A DNA stretch of 64,000 nucleotides from Micromonospora cremea (GTDB taxonomy: Bacteria > Actinomycetota > Actinomycetes > Mycobacteriales > Micromonosporaceae). The position numbers and the translations under genes are program-made. Under the pieces are notes generated by a model. That model saw nothing but the letters and a program-made list of their open reading frames with translations. It did not search any database and had not been told where the DNA came from. The stretch lies in assembly GCF_900143515.1 (NCBI RefSeq), contig NZ_FSQT01000002.1:4651501-4715500 (forward strand), read 5' to 3'. Shown piece after piece: positions 38,560-48,334 of the stretch; within the stretch, counting starts at the first letter, position 1; the number at the start of each line of letters is the position of its first letter.

Positions 38560-39891
38560 TCAGGACGGCGCCGACCCAGTCTGGTCGGCGTCGTCCGCCG
38601 GTGGCCGAGCCGCCTCCGCCTCCTCGAGGAGCGTGCTCCGCAGCAGCCGCCGTTGCGGGCGGCTGACGATGAACTCCGTCACCGCCGTGACGAGGCAGAC
38701 GACGGCCAGCCACATCAAGGCCCGTAGGGCGGAGATCCGCGTGGTAACGGGAATCGTCGCCAGCAGCACGGCCGCCGCGGTGAGCCGTGGCCAGATGATA
38801 GTGCCGATCCGGGGGCTCAGCCGCCACTGAAACGCGGCGTGGGCGAGCAGGAACAGGGCTACGCCGCCGTACATCCCGTACCGGCCGAGGTCGTCGAGCG
38901 GGTCGCCGCGCCGGTACGCCGCCTCGTCGCCGACGAGAGAGGGCACGTGCTTCAGGCCGAGCGCCAGCAGAATGACTCCCGTGATCATCGGAAGGTGGAG
39001 GTAGCTGTACCCGTCCCGTCCGAGCCCCGCCCGCCGGGCCGGATCCGCCGCGTACAGCGCGCTCTCGCCGGCCAGAGCCGACAGGTCGAAGTAGATCCAC
39101 CCGAGCGCGCCGGCGACGACGACGGCGAGCGCCGACGCAATGAGCAGCCCCAGCGTGCCGGGCAGGTGGGCTCCGGCCAGCCCGATCGCCACCAACACCT
39201 CGCCGATCGCCACGATGACGATGAGGTTGTGCCGTTCCGTCCAGTGCCGGACGGAGAAGATCCGCCGGTCGCCGATGGGCAGGGCCATCCCGAAGGCGTA
39301 GTCCACGACGACCGCGACCGCCCAGAGCGTCACCTGCCCGATCCCTACGCGGCCGGTGTCGAGGCCGGTCAGGGGCAGTGCGGCCGCAGCGGTCAGCAGC
39401 CCGACGGCGACGAGCATCGGCACGGTGAGCGCCGCGAGGTCCCGGCGGCGCAGCCCGGGCGAAGCGTAGATCCGCAGCGCCAGGTAGATGGCCCGCACCA
39501 GGACGAACCCGGCGACGAAGACGAACGGCATGTACACCCCGCCGGGCCGGTCGGTGAAGGCTTCGGGAATGGAGACCGAGAGCACAAACATGATCGGCGT
39601 CGCGGTCAGCAGCACCAGACGAGACAGGCCGTAGTTGGCGCTTGCCCGGTTGCCCAGCCAGGCGAACAGCGACCAGGACCACCAGAGCACGGTGAGCAGC
39701 AAAATTCCCTGCAGCACGCTGAGCGGGCTGGCCTCGTCGGACATCCGGGTGGTGACCTGAAGGAAGGCGACCACGAACACCAGGTCGAAGAAGAGCTCGG
39801 CCGTAGTGACGTGGGTCCGCTCGGTGACGGGGCGGATGCCGGGTCGTGGGCCTCGACCACCCGAACCGGCGCGGCCGTCAGGTTCAGCCAC
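38560..39891 (-). CDS. Low-temperature-requirement protein A (LtrA) family membrane protein
   Basis: A 443-aa protein with about 12 membrane segments. It has the LtrA hallmarks VTTAELFFDLVFVVAFLQV near the N-terminus and TERHNLIVIVAIGEVLVAIG. The family was found in Listeria low-temperature mutants; biochemical role unknown. GTG start at 39891. No operon partner; probably intact cargo of island A. Confidence 0.85.
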   Translation of the reverse strand: MAEPDGRAGSGGRGPRPGIRPVTERTHVTTAELFFDLVFVVAFLQVTTRMSDEASPLSVLQGILLLTVLWWSWSLFAWLGNRASANYGLSRLVLLTATPIMFVLSVSIPEAFTDRPGGVYMPFVFVAGFVLVRAIYLALRIYASPGLRRRDLAALTVPMLVAVGLLTAAAALPLTGLDTGRVGIGQVTLWAVAVVVDYAFGMALPIGDRRIFSVRHWTERHNLIVIVAIGEVLVAIGLAGAHLPGTLGLLIASALAVVVAGALGWIYFDLSALAGESALYAADPARRAGLGRDGYSYLHLPMITGVILLALGLKHVPSLVGDEAAYRRGDPLDDLGRYGMYGGVALFLLAHAAFQWRLSPRIGTIIWPRLTAAAVLLATIPVTTRISALRALMWLAVVCLVTAVTEFIVSRPQRRLLRSTLLEEAEAARPPADDADQTGSAPS

Positions 39892-40241
39892 GACGGGTAG
39901 GTCCGCTCACTCGTGGCTCCTCAGCCAGTCCGACTCGTGGACACCGGCTACCCCGTCGATCATCCGGTAAACGCCGGTACTTTGGCTCCCGGCCGGGGAA
40001 CCGACGTACCGGTCGACCTTCGGTCACGTCAACGAGGGCGGGTCGCGGTAGCGGACGGTAAACATGGTCCGGCTCGTCGCGCCAGCCAGAAGCTGGCTGC
40101 CCGACCTTCGAGCCTTCCTGTTCCCTCTGGGCCGGATCACTTCCGGGGCATCGAGGGCGAGCTCGGTGCGACCGCCACCGGATACCGGCGTGTGGTCTCC
40201 GCGCTGCGCGCCGGTCAGCGCGACGATGCGCCATCGGAAGT
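39892..40241. other. Gap with no supported gene
   Basis: Several short open frames cross on both strands, but none has a ribosome site, a recognisable domain or consistent third-position GC. I see no clear promoter or hairpin. Confidence 0.5.
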
Positions 40242-40568
40242 GTGGCCGGTCCTGAGCTTCGGCGCTCAACGGTTCCGGGCGCTCATACTCGCCAAGCACG
40301 CCCACAGGACGGAGCGGGGGCGCTTGGTGACCGGTTTGACGAAGAGGGCATCCTAAACCACGCAACCGAGGCTGTGCTGGCTGGCGAGATGGCAGCGATG
40401 CTCGCCCTGTGGCTGCGTCAGGACCCCGCTAAGCGCTCAGCGGCAGACGCATTCGCGGTCTGCGCATCTGGCCTGCGATCAGCACAGTGGCTGTGGCTCG
40501 AAGACGACGATCGTGGCATGGGCTGCCTGCGGTGTGTGATCGAACAGGTGGCACGAGCACGGACCTAG
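40242..40568 (+). CDS. Small hypothetical protein
   Basis: The later part (VLAGEMAAMLALWLRQDPAK, RSAADAFAVCASGLRSAQWL, LRCVIEQVARART) looks like a real helical protein with normal codon use. The first 40 codons look non-native, so translation may begin further in (for instance ATG 40389). Ends 3 bp before the next gene. Function unknown. Confidence 0.45.
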   Translation: MAGPELRRSTVPGAHTRQARPQDGAGALGDRFDEEGILNHATEAVLAGEMAAMLALWLRQDPAKRSAADAFAVCASGLRSAQWLWLEDDDRGMGCLRCVIEQVARART

Positions 40569-40571
40569 CGG

Positions 40572-40976
40572 GTGAGGCCGGATCGCGCTGCCAGGATTGA
40601 AGCGAACCCGAGGTCCACCCCTCGCGACTGGATAGAGGGCGCTGGCTGGAAGCGCCTGAACCTGTTGAACCGGGCCCTCGGCGAGTTCGCGCACGGGTCG
40701 ACAAGGACGAATTGGAACGTCGCCCGTGGTGCACTCGTCGCGCTTCAAGCCAACGCAGAGGCGGATGAAGAAGCGCAGTACACCGGCCGCACCCACGCAC
40801 TGGCCGCGATGATCTTCATCATATCCGTGGAATGCGCGGCCTGGGTCGACAGCTTCAGCAGTCAACTGGGCGAGGCGTACCGCAAGGTCATTCGTGTCGA
40901 CGACGCGGGGGCCGACCGCGCCATCGACGCACTGATGAATCGAGCGTGGGAGAAGCGCGGAACACCGCTGCGGTGA
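40572..40976 (+). CDS. Small hypothetical protein
   Basis: A 134-aa helical protein (ALGEFAHGSTRTNWNVARGA, FIISVECAAWVDSFSSQLGE, RKVIRVDDAGADRAIDALMN) with no recognised domain. The GTG start lies 3 bp after the preceding gene, so the two are likely co-transcribed. Confidence 0.5.
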   Translation: MRPDRAARIEANPRSTPRDWIEGAGWKRLNLLNRALGEFAHGSTRTNWNVARGALVALQANAEADEEAQYTGRTHALAAMIFIISVECAAWVDSFSSQLGEAYRKVIRVDDAGADRAIDALMNRAWEKRGTPLR

Positions 40977-41048
40977 GGGTCACTCAACGACAACGTCCCG
41001 GCGGTTGCCGCCGGGAGGCCCGCAACGACGCGGGCCGGTGACTGGGCA

Positions 41049-41747
41049 GGGCGCGGTAAAGGCGGCCGATACTCCGACGATTTCCTTGACCGGGTCGCTG
41101 ACGCTCTGCGGCTCACCGACAACGAACGAGAGGTCCTCTATCGCCTGGCCGTCGGGCGTCAACCAGTCCCGAGGGCGGGTGCCGACGAAGACACCAGCCC
41201 TGCTCGCGAGGTGTGCCGGACGATGGAACGGCTTGTGGCGACCCAGCAATGCCCGGCGTACATCATCGACAGTGCCTTCAACATTCAGGCGTGGAACGCG
41301 CAAGCGGCAGCTTGGTTCCCATCGCTGCCGAGCGAGCCCAACCTGATGCGGTGGGCGTTCGGGCACCGGGCGGCTCAACAGCAGCCGGACCGGTGGGAGG
41401 AAGACTGGGCGCCGTCACTGCTGGCGCAGCTACGGATGGCTCACGCCCGCGAACCCGACAATGAATCGCTCACCCGGGTCATCCGGGATGTCATCGCCAG
41501 CAACGAGCAGGCGCGTTGGTGCTGGGAGAACAAGCCCAGCGTCACTGATCCAGGTCAGGTCGAACGGGGAGTTCGTATCCCTGACAGCGCCAGCCCGGTG
41601 ATGGTAGAGGTGATCACCTGCTCACCGCTGGGCTACGCCGGCATGCAAATGGTCTGCATGGTGCCGGTTGATCCCGCGCAGGGCGGCACGTTCGTCTCCT
41701 CGATGAGCGCGCGGGCGGTTCCAACGTCGGGGAGTCGAGCCGCCTGA
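41049..41747 (+). pseudogene. MmyB-type transcriptional regulator lacking its DNA-binding N-terminus
   Basis: Codons from 41049 read YSDDFLDRVADALRLTDNER EVLYRLAVG, the end of the XRE helix-turn-helix domain of MmyB-family regulators. The MmyB ligand-binding PAS-like domain follows (PAYIIDSAFNIQAWNAQAAA, MRWAFGH, SPVMVEVITCSPLG). The first 50 or so residues of the helix-turn-helix are missing and no good start exists; GTG 41211 would give only the sensor domain. Probably a truncated, inactive regulator. Confidence 0.6.
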
Positions 41748-41799
41748 CTAGGCTCGGGTGCACCGGAACGACGGTGCTCAGTCCCGGCATACTGGCCCG

Positions 41800-42195
41800 G
41801 TGATCGACAACGGATCGCCGGGCCGACCGGACCTCTCCTCCGCGCTGCGGTTCCTCAGCGAGCTGATCGCCTGGGTGGCCACGCCGTGGGCGCTCGCCCC
41901 GCACTCGGTGCCGCTGGCGGTCGCCTCGGTGGTCGTCCTCGTGGGGCTGCCGACCGTTTTCGCCACCCCCGGCGACAAGAACCACGTCCTGGTCCCCGTG
42001 CCCGGGGCGGTCACCATCGCGCTGGTGGGGTTGCAACTGGTCGCTGCGGCGGTCTCGGCCTGGTTCGCGTGGCCGTGGCCGGCCGCCCTGGTCGTGACCG
42101 CCGTGGCGCTGTCCACCGTGGTCACCGAGCTGCCGCGCTGGCGTCGGCTCGCCCCACTCGGCCCCGAGGGCCGGCCCTCGCACCGACCTGCCTAA
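41800..42195 (+). CDS. Small membrane protein
   Basis: A 131-aa protein with about four hydrophobic segments (ALRFLSELIAWVATPWAL, VPLAVASVVVLVGLPTVFA, AVTIALVGLQLVAAAVSAWF, PAALVVTAVALSTVVTEL). Function unknown. GTG 41800 (VIDNGSPGRPDLS) is preferred; GTG 41758 is possible. Convergent with the BtuF-like gene. Confidence 0.65.
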   Translation: MIDNGSPGRPDLSSALRFLSELIAWVATPWALAPHSVPLAVASVVVLVGLPTVFATPGDKNHVLVPVPGAVTIALVGLQLVAAAVSAWFAWPWPAALVVTAVALSTVVTELPRWRRLAPLGPEGRPSHRPA

Positions 42196-42307
42196 CCCGC
42201 CCGCGGCCGGCGACTACCTCGCCGGCCGGGCCGAGCGGGAGCTGTGCCAGCGGGCCCACCGACGGGCGGCGACCCGACCGCGCGTCGGCGGACCGGGCCG
42301 GGCGGCG

Positions 42308-43192
42308 TCAGGCCACCCGGCGGATGCTGCCCGCCGGCGGGGCCGGCACGGCGTCCGGGTGCAGGATCCCCGCGATCGCCTCGACCCCGTCGACCAGCCG
42401 GGGTCCGGCCCGCACGATCAGCCCGTCCGCGTCGACGGCCCAGACCTCCGCGTCCGGGAAGTGCGGGACCACCGCCGCGGCCTGCTCGGCCGCCCCGTCG
42501 AGGTGGAAGCCGCACGGGGTGACCAGCACGACCTCCGGCGCCGCCGCCCGCAGCGCCGCCCAGGTGGTGGGTGTCGAGCGGGCGCCGGGGTGGGTGGCCA
42601 CCGGCTTGCCGCCGGCGGCCCGGACCTGGTCTGGGATCCAGTGACCGGCGCCGAACGGCGGGTCCACCCACTCCACCACCGCGACCCGGCGCCGGGCCCG
42701 GCCGGCCACCGCCGCGCTGACCCCGGCCAGCCGCGCCCGCAGGCCGTCCACCAGGGCCTCCGCCCGATCCGGTACGTGGGCCGCCGCCCCGACCGCGAGG
42801 ATGGTGCCGAGCACCTCCTCCAGGGTGTACGGGTCCAGCGACAGCACGTCGGCCCGGCAGCCGAGGTGGTCCACGGCGTCGGCGACCCGCCCGGCGGGCA
42901 GGGCGCAGACCCGGCACAGGTCCTGGGTGAGGATCAGGTCGGGGTCGAGCCCGGCGAGCGCGCCCGCGTGCAGGATGTAGAGGTCGGCACCCGCGGCGAG
43001 CTGCCCCTTGACGTACGCGTCGATCTCGCCGGGGCTCATCCCCCGGGTGTCCCGGCCGCCCACGACGACGGTCTTGCCGGCCCGGTCGGCCGCCGGCAGC
43101 TCGCACTCGAAGGTCACCCCGACCAGGTCCTCGGCGAGGCCCAGGGCGTAGACGATCTCGGTGGCGGACGGCAGCAGGGAGACCAGGCGCAT
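42308..43192 (-). CDS. BtuF-like cobalamin-binding (Fe/B12 periplasmic-binding fold) protein, no signal peptide
   Basis: A 294-aa protein of the helical-backbone metal-receptor fold: VSLLPSATEIVYALGLAEDL, DLILTQDLCRVCALP (the family's Cys-x-x-Cys stretch), VAVVEWVDPPFGAGHWIPDQ. It starts MRLVSLLPSATE with no signal peptide or lipobox, like the cytosolic cobalamin-binding proteins of many actinobacteria. No transporter genes are adjacent. The ATG at 43192 follows a GGATGG site. Confidence 0.82.
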   Translation of the reverse strand: MRLVSLLPSATEIVYALGLAEDLVGVTFECELPAADRAGKTVVVGGRDTRGMSPGEIDAYVKGQLAAGADLYILHAGALAGLDPDLILTQDLCRVCALPAGRVADAVDHLGCRADVLSLDPYTLEEVLGTILAVGAAAHVPDRAEALVDGLRARLAGVSAAVAGRARRRVAVVEWVDPPFGAGHWIPDQVRAAGGKPVATHPGARSTPTTWAALRAAAPEVVLVTPCGFHLDGAAEQAAAVVPHFPDAEVWAVDADGLIVRAGPRLVDGVEAIAGILHPDAVPAPPAGSIRRVA

Positions 43193-43390
43193 CCCGCCAT
43201 CCTGCCCGCCCCGCGCCCCGCGCCCCGCACCGCCCCGGCAGCTGCCCGATCCGGCCTCCGCGCCAGGGCACGGCGATAGGCTGGGGCGGCGCCGGAAGAG
43301 CACGGACGCGTCGGTCGTCGCCGCTGCACGGGTCGCCGCGGTCCACCTCGGGCCGCCCGCCCCGACGGCGATCTCGCGGGAGGCGGTGCG

Positions 43391-43550
43391 GTGTCGGATC
43401 CCATCGGAGCGTTCTTCGACCGGCTCGCCGGCGGTGGGTACGAGCGCCTGCTGCGCAAGACCGCCGGCACCGTCCGGTTCGAGCTGGTGGGCGACGACGG
43501 GCTCGACGTCTGGCACCTGACCATCGCCGACGGTGTGCTTGCCGAAAATT
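43391..43550 (+). pseudogene. SCP2-type gene truncated by IS insertion
   Basis: The GTG at 43391 starts SDPIGAFFDRLAGGGYERLL, then VRFELVGDDGLDVWHLTIAD, a clear SCP2-like N-terminal half. Coding character ends at about 43545, where the end of the IS (transposase on the other strand) begins. No continuation is seen on the far side of the IS. Confidence 0.6.
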
Positions 43551-43563
43551 CCATCCGCGCAGC

Positions 43564-44661
43564 TCAGGCGGCATGTTCGTACTCGTGCAGGATGCCGCCG
43601 AGTCGGTCGCTTCGGTGGACACGCAGCTGGTTGATCTCGTCGGGATTGGCAAGCGGGGTGGGCAACGGGCGCAGCGGTCGGGCGTTGGCGATGCCTTGGT
43701 GCGGACGGTGCGTGTTGTAGAAGGTCTCGAACTCGTGCAGGACGTGCAGTAGGTGGTGCTGATTCCAGATCAGCGTCCGGTCCAGCAGTTCGCGGCGGCA
43801 GGTTTGCACCCACCGCTCCATCACCGCGTTCATGCGGGGCATCCGGACACCACTGCGCACCACGGTGATGCCCGCGTCGGCGAGGATCGCGTCGAACAAT
43901 GCGGGAAACTTGCCGTCTCGGTCGCGGATCAAGTACTTGGCTCGGTAACCGGCATCCTCCAGGTCCATCACCAGGTTCCGCGCTGTCTGCGCTACCCAGC
44001 CGGCGGTTGGATGGGCGGTGGCGCCCAGAATCCGGATCCGGCGGCTCGTGTGCTCGATCAGCGCTAGGACGTAGAGTCGTGCCCCTGTCAGCGTGACCGC
44101 TTCGAAGAAGTCGCACGCCAGCAAGGCGTCTGCCTGCGACCGCAGGAAGTCTGCCCAGGTGCTGGCCGCCCGTTGAGGTGCCGGGTCGATTCCGGCGTTG
44201 CGCAGGATCTCCCAGACTGTGGATGGGGCGACTTTCACACCGAGGACGAGCAGTTCACCGTGTAGGCGCCGGTAGCCCCACTGCGGGTTCTCTCCGGCTA
44301 GGCGCAACACCAGGATCCGGATTGAACGGACCGTTCGCGGGCGACCCGGCCGTTTAGGCCGAGAGACCGCCGCGTGTTTGCGGGCGACGAGATCGCGATG
44401 CCACCGGATGACCGTGTCGGGACGGACCAACAACCGCAGCCCGCGCAACACGTCCCTCGGCACTTGATGAAGCAGCGCGGCCAGCAACGCCCTGTCACTC
44501 GGGTCGAACCGCGGCCGCTGTTCGCCGATCTGGCGCTGCAGCACCATGAGCTAATGGCGCAGGGCGAGGATCTCGATGTCCTTGATCCGGTCGCTCGTTG
44601 GTAGCAGCTGGAGCATCGCGAAGACGTTCGTCACCCCGAGGTACGCCAGTCGTAGCAGCAT
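43564..44661 (-). pseudogene. IS481/IS3-like transposase (rve integrase core) with an in-frame stop
   Basis: The full frame starts at ATG 44661 (LLRLAYLGVTNVFAMLQLL) and reads IKDIEILALRH-stop-LMVLQRQ: an amber codon (44551-44553) replaces the usual Gln. Downstream, from ATG 44547, 327 codons are open: helix-turn-helix (RPDTVIRWHRDLVARKHAAV) and DDE core (LACDFFEAVTLTGARLYVLA, RDRDGKFPALFDAILA, NAVMERWVQTCRRELLD). The stop probably abolishes the enzyme unless translation restarts at 44547. The IS ends were not resolved. Confidence 0.72.
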
Positions 44662-45067
44662 GGCCAGCCATCATCGTCCACTGATCGTCGGCTATCCCCA
44701 CCCGGCCATCGCACCCGGCATCAAGGTCTCCGGATTCTCTGCGGCGGCGCCGCGACCAGGTCGGATGTGGTTCTCGGCAAGCGCAGGGCCGGTGGCGGCA
44801 GACGCCGGCTCGGCGTCTGCGCTGGAGCGGTGGCTTCACCTTCGGTGGTTTGCGCAGTCCCGAAGGCTAACCGCGAGGTGGGACACGTGCGTTGTCGGCG
44901 GGTTCTGCGGCAATCCGGAGACCGTACGCGATCGGCTGCAACAGGCCCATCATGACCCGCTATTGGCGCAGAAGCACGTCTCAACTGCACGCCCAGCTGG
45001 TTTAACATCTACGGCCGGCTTGGCAGGTTCGCCAAACCCGTAACGTCGCGACGGCGCCCGACACCCT

Positions 45068-45627
45068 GACAGCGGCCAGCTCGACATCGCGCCACGCGAC
45101 GCCTTCGGCCCCGACCGGGAACCGATCATCCTGCTACAGCGGGAGATTGACCAGGTCAGCGGTCAGGCCGACTACCGTCGCCAATTGCTCGACCGGCTGA
45201 TCGGCGACGAGGTCGCGGCCGCCGAGCGCGAAGTCGATCTGGTGCGCCGCCGGCTGCGCGCCAACGGCGCTGAGCTGAGGAAGCATCTGCTGGAACAGGC
45301 GAAGCGCCCCGAGTTGGAGCGCCACATCGCAAAGCTCACCCATGAGTTGGAGCTCTTTCAGCAGACCGGCGCGCGTTGGACAAGCTGGCCACGCACAACC
45401 GCCTGCAGGCCATCGACCGTCCCCTGACGTCCGCCTGCGACCTCACCTCACAGACGGACACTGGCAGCCCTTGGCGGAACGCACTGCGGGACTTGCAGGA
45501 GACAATCGACAATAAGCGGGGCGACCTTGCCGAGCGTGTGGATGATTTGACCAGTGCGGCCGAGCGGGTCCTGCTCAGTGTCACAAGCGCCATCACGACG
45601 TCATGCCCCGCGATGTCTGCGCGGTAA
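45068..45627 (+). pseudogene. Coiled-coil hypothetical gene with a frameshift
   Basis: One frame reads SGQLDIAPRDAFGPDREPII, LLQREIDQVSGQADYRRQLL and continues through REVDLVRRRLRANGAELRKH to HELELFQQTGA. At gcgcgcg (about 45368-45374) coding moves to the next frame: LDKLATHNRLQAIDRPLTSA, LQETIDNKRGDLAERVDDLT. The two parts form one heptad-rich protein broken by a one-base indel. Upstream start unclear, function unknown. Confidence 0.45.
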
Positions 45628-45853
45628 ACGGGCTGTCTCGGCTTTTCGATGAGGAGACCACCACAGCCAGAGGATGACCGCGAAGCTGCGGTGTGGTCCA
45701 GCCCTTCATACCTGGATTGTGACGCCCGTTCGCTGGAGCGTGCTCGGCAGCGTACGGTGAGGCCTCCTCGGCCGCTGCTACGCCGACGCACTGCGGCTTG
45801 GTGACCGTGGCTGCAAGTCGTCCTCGACGTATCTCCTTGCTCGCCGATCGCCC

Positions 45854-46510
45854 ATGAACAGCGAGCCGAAAGTCGTCACCGTGGCCGACCTGCACAGCGC
45901 CTCCGAGGACCATGCCGATCGCACCGCCCGAGTGATCAAGGGCTTCCTCAGCAGTGAGTGGCCACCCGCCGACAAGGCACTGATCGAGACATGGACGCTG
46001 ATCACGTTCGCCGAACTACGCGCGCTGCGAGCCTCCGTGCGTCACGCCCTCGCCGGCCGGCTGATGTCGACCGGCGCGGGAAGTGAAGAGGTCGCGCGAC
46101 GCCTGGCGATCGTGGCGACCGAGCTTGCCGCCAACGCCATGGCGCACACCGGACCTCCCACGACGGTGCGGCTCTTCCGGACCGCCACGACGTACATCGT
46201 CGAAGTGGCGGACAACAATCCGTGGCTCGCCCCCCAGGCCGCCGGGGAACGTTTCGCCAGAGCCGGTGGACTCGGTCTGCACATGGCCCGCAAATTGTCT
46301 CTGCGCATGGGCTGGTACACCGACGCCGGGATCAAATACGTGTGGGCCGAGGTCGCAAACGCGGTGGCGGCGTCACGGCATCGTCCTGCTGCGGCTGGGG
46401 TCCGAAGCAGTGCGGCTGGCGGTTCAGCCGGTCCAGGCGCCGTCCTCGGCGATCAATCGAGATGTAACAACCCGCGCCGGGAGACGCGCGGCTGCGTCGA
46501 TTGCGCGTAG
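45854..46510 (+). CDS. Anti-sigma-factor-type ATP-binding protein (HATPase, RsbW-like)
   Basis: A 218-aa protein. The GHKL ATPase part has the N-box ELAANAMAHT, G1 VADNNPWLAP and G2 GGLGLHMARKLS. The N-terminal 70 residues and the Arg/Gly-rich C-terminal 40 are extra. Such proteins usually bind a sigma factor and phosphorylate an anti-anti-sigma factor; neither partner is nearby. The ATG at 45854 begins NSEPKVVTVADLH. Confidence 0.75.
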   Translation: MNSEPKVVTVADLHSASEDHADRTARVIKGFLSSEWPPADKALIETWTLITFAELRALRASVRHALAGRLMSTGAGSEEVARRLAIVATELAANAMAHTGPPTTVRLFRTATTYIVEVADNNPWLAPQAAGERFARAGGLGLHMARKLSLRMGWYTDAGIKYVWAEVANAVAASRHRPAAAGVRSSAAGGSAGPGAVLGDQSRCNNPRRETRGCVDCA

Positions 46511-46730
46511 GGTCGCCCATGGATCGGTTCGCCGGGTCACCGGCGAGTCAGCGCCCGCCGGGCGTGCTGCCCGGAACGTCGGCAGTCCCACAGGGACCCC
46601 TCTACGTTCGAGGGCCGAGTGTTGGCAGACGGTCCGGTCATCCGATCGTCATCGACGTCATCATCCCGGTGACGGGCCTGCGCCGCGCCCCTACCAGGCG
46701 ACGACAGCCGCCGGCGGAAGGCGAACCGTC

Positions 46731-47423
46731 ATGACCGCACCGTTGAGCTATCCGGTACGCGTGAACGCGCGCATGGATCCACACCTGTCACGGTGGCTGT
46801 GGCTGGTGAAGTGGGTCCTGATCATCCCGCACTACCTCGCCCTCGTCTTCCTCTGGATCGCGTTCGTCGCGCTGTCGGTCTTCGCGTTCTTCGCGATCCT
46901 GTTCACCGGCCGATATCCCCGGCCGATCTTCGACTTCAACCTCGGCGTCATGCGGTGGACCTGGCGTGCCAACTACTACGCCTACAGCGCCCTGGGCACC
47001 GACCGATATCCGCCGTTCACCCTGGCCGAGGTGCCTGACTACCCGGCCCAACTGCACGTCCCCTACCCCGCGAATCTCTCCCGTGGTCTGGTCTTGGTCA
47101 AGTGGTGGCTGCTCGCCATCCCGCACTACCTGATCGTCGGCTTCTTCGCCGGCGGCGGCACCTGGCTCGCCACCCGCTCCGACACCCAGAACTTCAGCTG
47201 GGCCAGCAACGGCCTGATCGGACTTCTGGTCCTGATCGCCGCGATCATCCTGGCGGTCACCGGCCGCTATCCCGACGGCCTCTTCAACCTGATCCTCGGC
47301 CTGAATCGGTGGGTGCTGCGGGTCGCCGCGTACACGTCGTTGATGACGGACGCCTACCCGCCATTCCGGCTGGACACCGGCGGTACCGATCCGGCTGAGC
47401 CGGTCATCGTGGCTGCGCGGTGA
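46731..47423 (+). CDS. DUF4389 membrane protein
   Basis: A 230-aa protein with repeated halves: WLWLVKWVLIIPHYLALVFL with FTGRYPRPIFDFNLGVMRW, then LVLVKWWLLAIPHYLIVGFF with VTGRYPDGLFNLILGLNRW. That duplicated pattern is typical of DUF4389. Four membrane helices; role unknown. The ATG at 46731 has GGAAGG upstream. The 220 bp before it show no gene. Confidence 0.8.
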   Translation: MTAPLSYPVRVNARMDPHLSRWLWLVKWVLIIPHYLALVFLWIAFVALSVFAFFAILFTGRYPRPIFDFNLGVMRWTWRANYYAYSALGTDRYPPFTLAEVPDYPAQLHVPYPANLSRGLVLVKWWLLAIPHYLIVGFFAGGGTWLATRSDTQNFSWASNGLIGLLVLIAAIILAVTGRYPDGLFNLILGLNRWVLRVAAYTSLMTDAYPPFRLDTGGTDPAEPVIVAAR

Positions 47424-47480
47424 GACCGGTCCGGTACGCCCGGCGACAGCCGGCCACCTTCCAACGCCAGGAGTAGAGAC

Positions 47481-48212
47481 ATGGATCCACACGCACGACC
47501 TGACCCTGTACGCCTGAAGGTCTGCATCGTCGGCGCGTCCGGGAAACTCGGGCAGTACATGGTGAAACATGCACTGGATCGCGGCTACCAGGTGGTAGGC
47601 GTGTGCCGAGAAGAGAGCGTAGGCAAGCTCGACGCGTTCAAAGGACGCATGACGGTCATGGCAGGAGCGACCGACGATCGCAATGTCATCGCACGTGCGG
47701 TCGCTGGGTGCGACGGGGTGCTGACCGTCCTGGTTCCGCGCGGCGTGCACGGCTACTCGTCGGGCACCGCCCAGGCAGTCCTCGACCACGCACGGCCCGA
47801 GGCGCGTCTCGTCTTCTCATGCGGGTGGCACATCAGCCGCGACGGCCACGACGTGTACTCCTTGAAACTCAAGGCGCTCGTCAAGATCGCCGGCCCCCTC
47901 GCGAAACTTGCTCGCTTCGCCGACCTCGGTGATCAGGTCGAAGCCTGCCGGCGCATCTTCGCCAGCAACACCCGATGGACAATGGTCCGCGGCAGCGACC
48001 TGCAGGAGGGCGACAGCCAAGGGCTGCCGGTGTGGAGCCGACACGTAGGCGACCCGATCCTGGCGAGCAACCTCACGCGCCGGGTGGACTTCGCCCTTTT
48101 CATGGTGGACGCCCTGACAAACGATCAACTGGTTCAGGAAGCACCGGCGATCGTCGGCTGCCGCACGCCGTCGGCGCTCGCCCATCCCGCCACGGGTGCG
48201 GGCGCGCGATGA
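47481..48212 (+). CDS. NAD(P)-binding Rossmann-fold protein (NmrA/SDR-like)
   Basis: A 243-aa protein. The nucleotide-binding loop is VCIVGASGKLGQYMVKHAL (GxxGxxG), followed by VGVCREES and MAGATDDRNVIARAVAGCDG, as in NmrA-like atypical short-chain dehydrogenases. No catalytic Tyr-x-x-x-Lys is evident (SLKLKALVKIAG is the closest), so it may be a sensor or isomerase. Overlaps the next small gene by 4 bp. Confidence 0.78.
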   Translation: MDPHARPDPVRLKVCIVGASGKLGQYMVKHALDRGYQVVGVCREESVGKLDAFKGRMTVMAGATDDRNVIARAVAGCDGVLTVLVPRGVHGYSSGTAQAVLDHARPEARLVFSCGWHISRDGHDVYSLKLKALVKIAGPLAKLARFADLGDQVEACRRIFASNTRWTMVRGSDLQEGDSQGLPVWSRHVGDPILASNLTRRVDFALFMVDALTNDQLVQEAPAIVGCRTPSALAHPATGAGAR

Positions 48213-48334
48213 GCGTGAGACGAGACATGGCGCGGTCTCTGCCGACCGACGCACTTCGCCGGTTCACCGGAAGTCTGTTCCTGCTGGGCTCGGTCACGAT
48301 CGCGGTCGCGGTCATCGTGCTGCGGGTGGTATGA
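48209..48334 (+). CDS. 41-aa membrane microprotein
   Basis: The ATG overlaps the stop of the preceding gene (ATGA). It encodes SVRRDMARSLPTDALRRFTG followed by one hydrophobic helix (SLFLLGSVTIAVAVIVLRVV), and its TGA overlaps the next ATG. It may be an independent small protein or the broken front of a larger membrane protein. Confidence 0.42.
   Translation: MSVRRDMARSLPTDALRRFTGSLFLLGSVTIAVAVIVLRVV

Noticed and set aside
40024..40365. Open frame on the minus strand beside LtrA
   Set aside because: No ribosome site, no domain, and composition typical of antisense GC-rich DNA.
44837..45005. Possible luciferase-like monooxygenase fragment (GFCGNPETVRDRLQQAH)
   Set aside because: Only about 20 residues resemble the family's C-terminus; too short and unsupported by flanking sequence.
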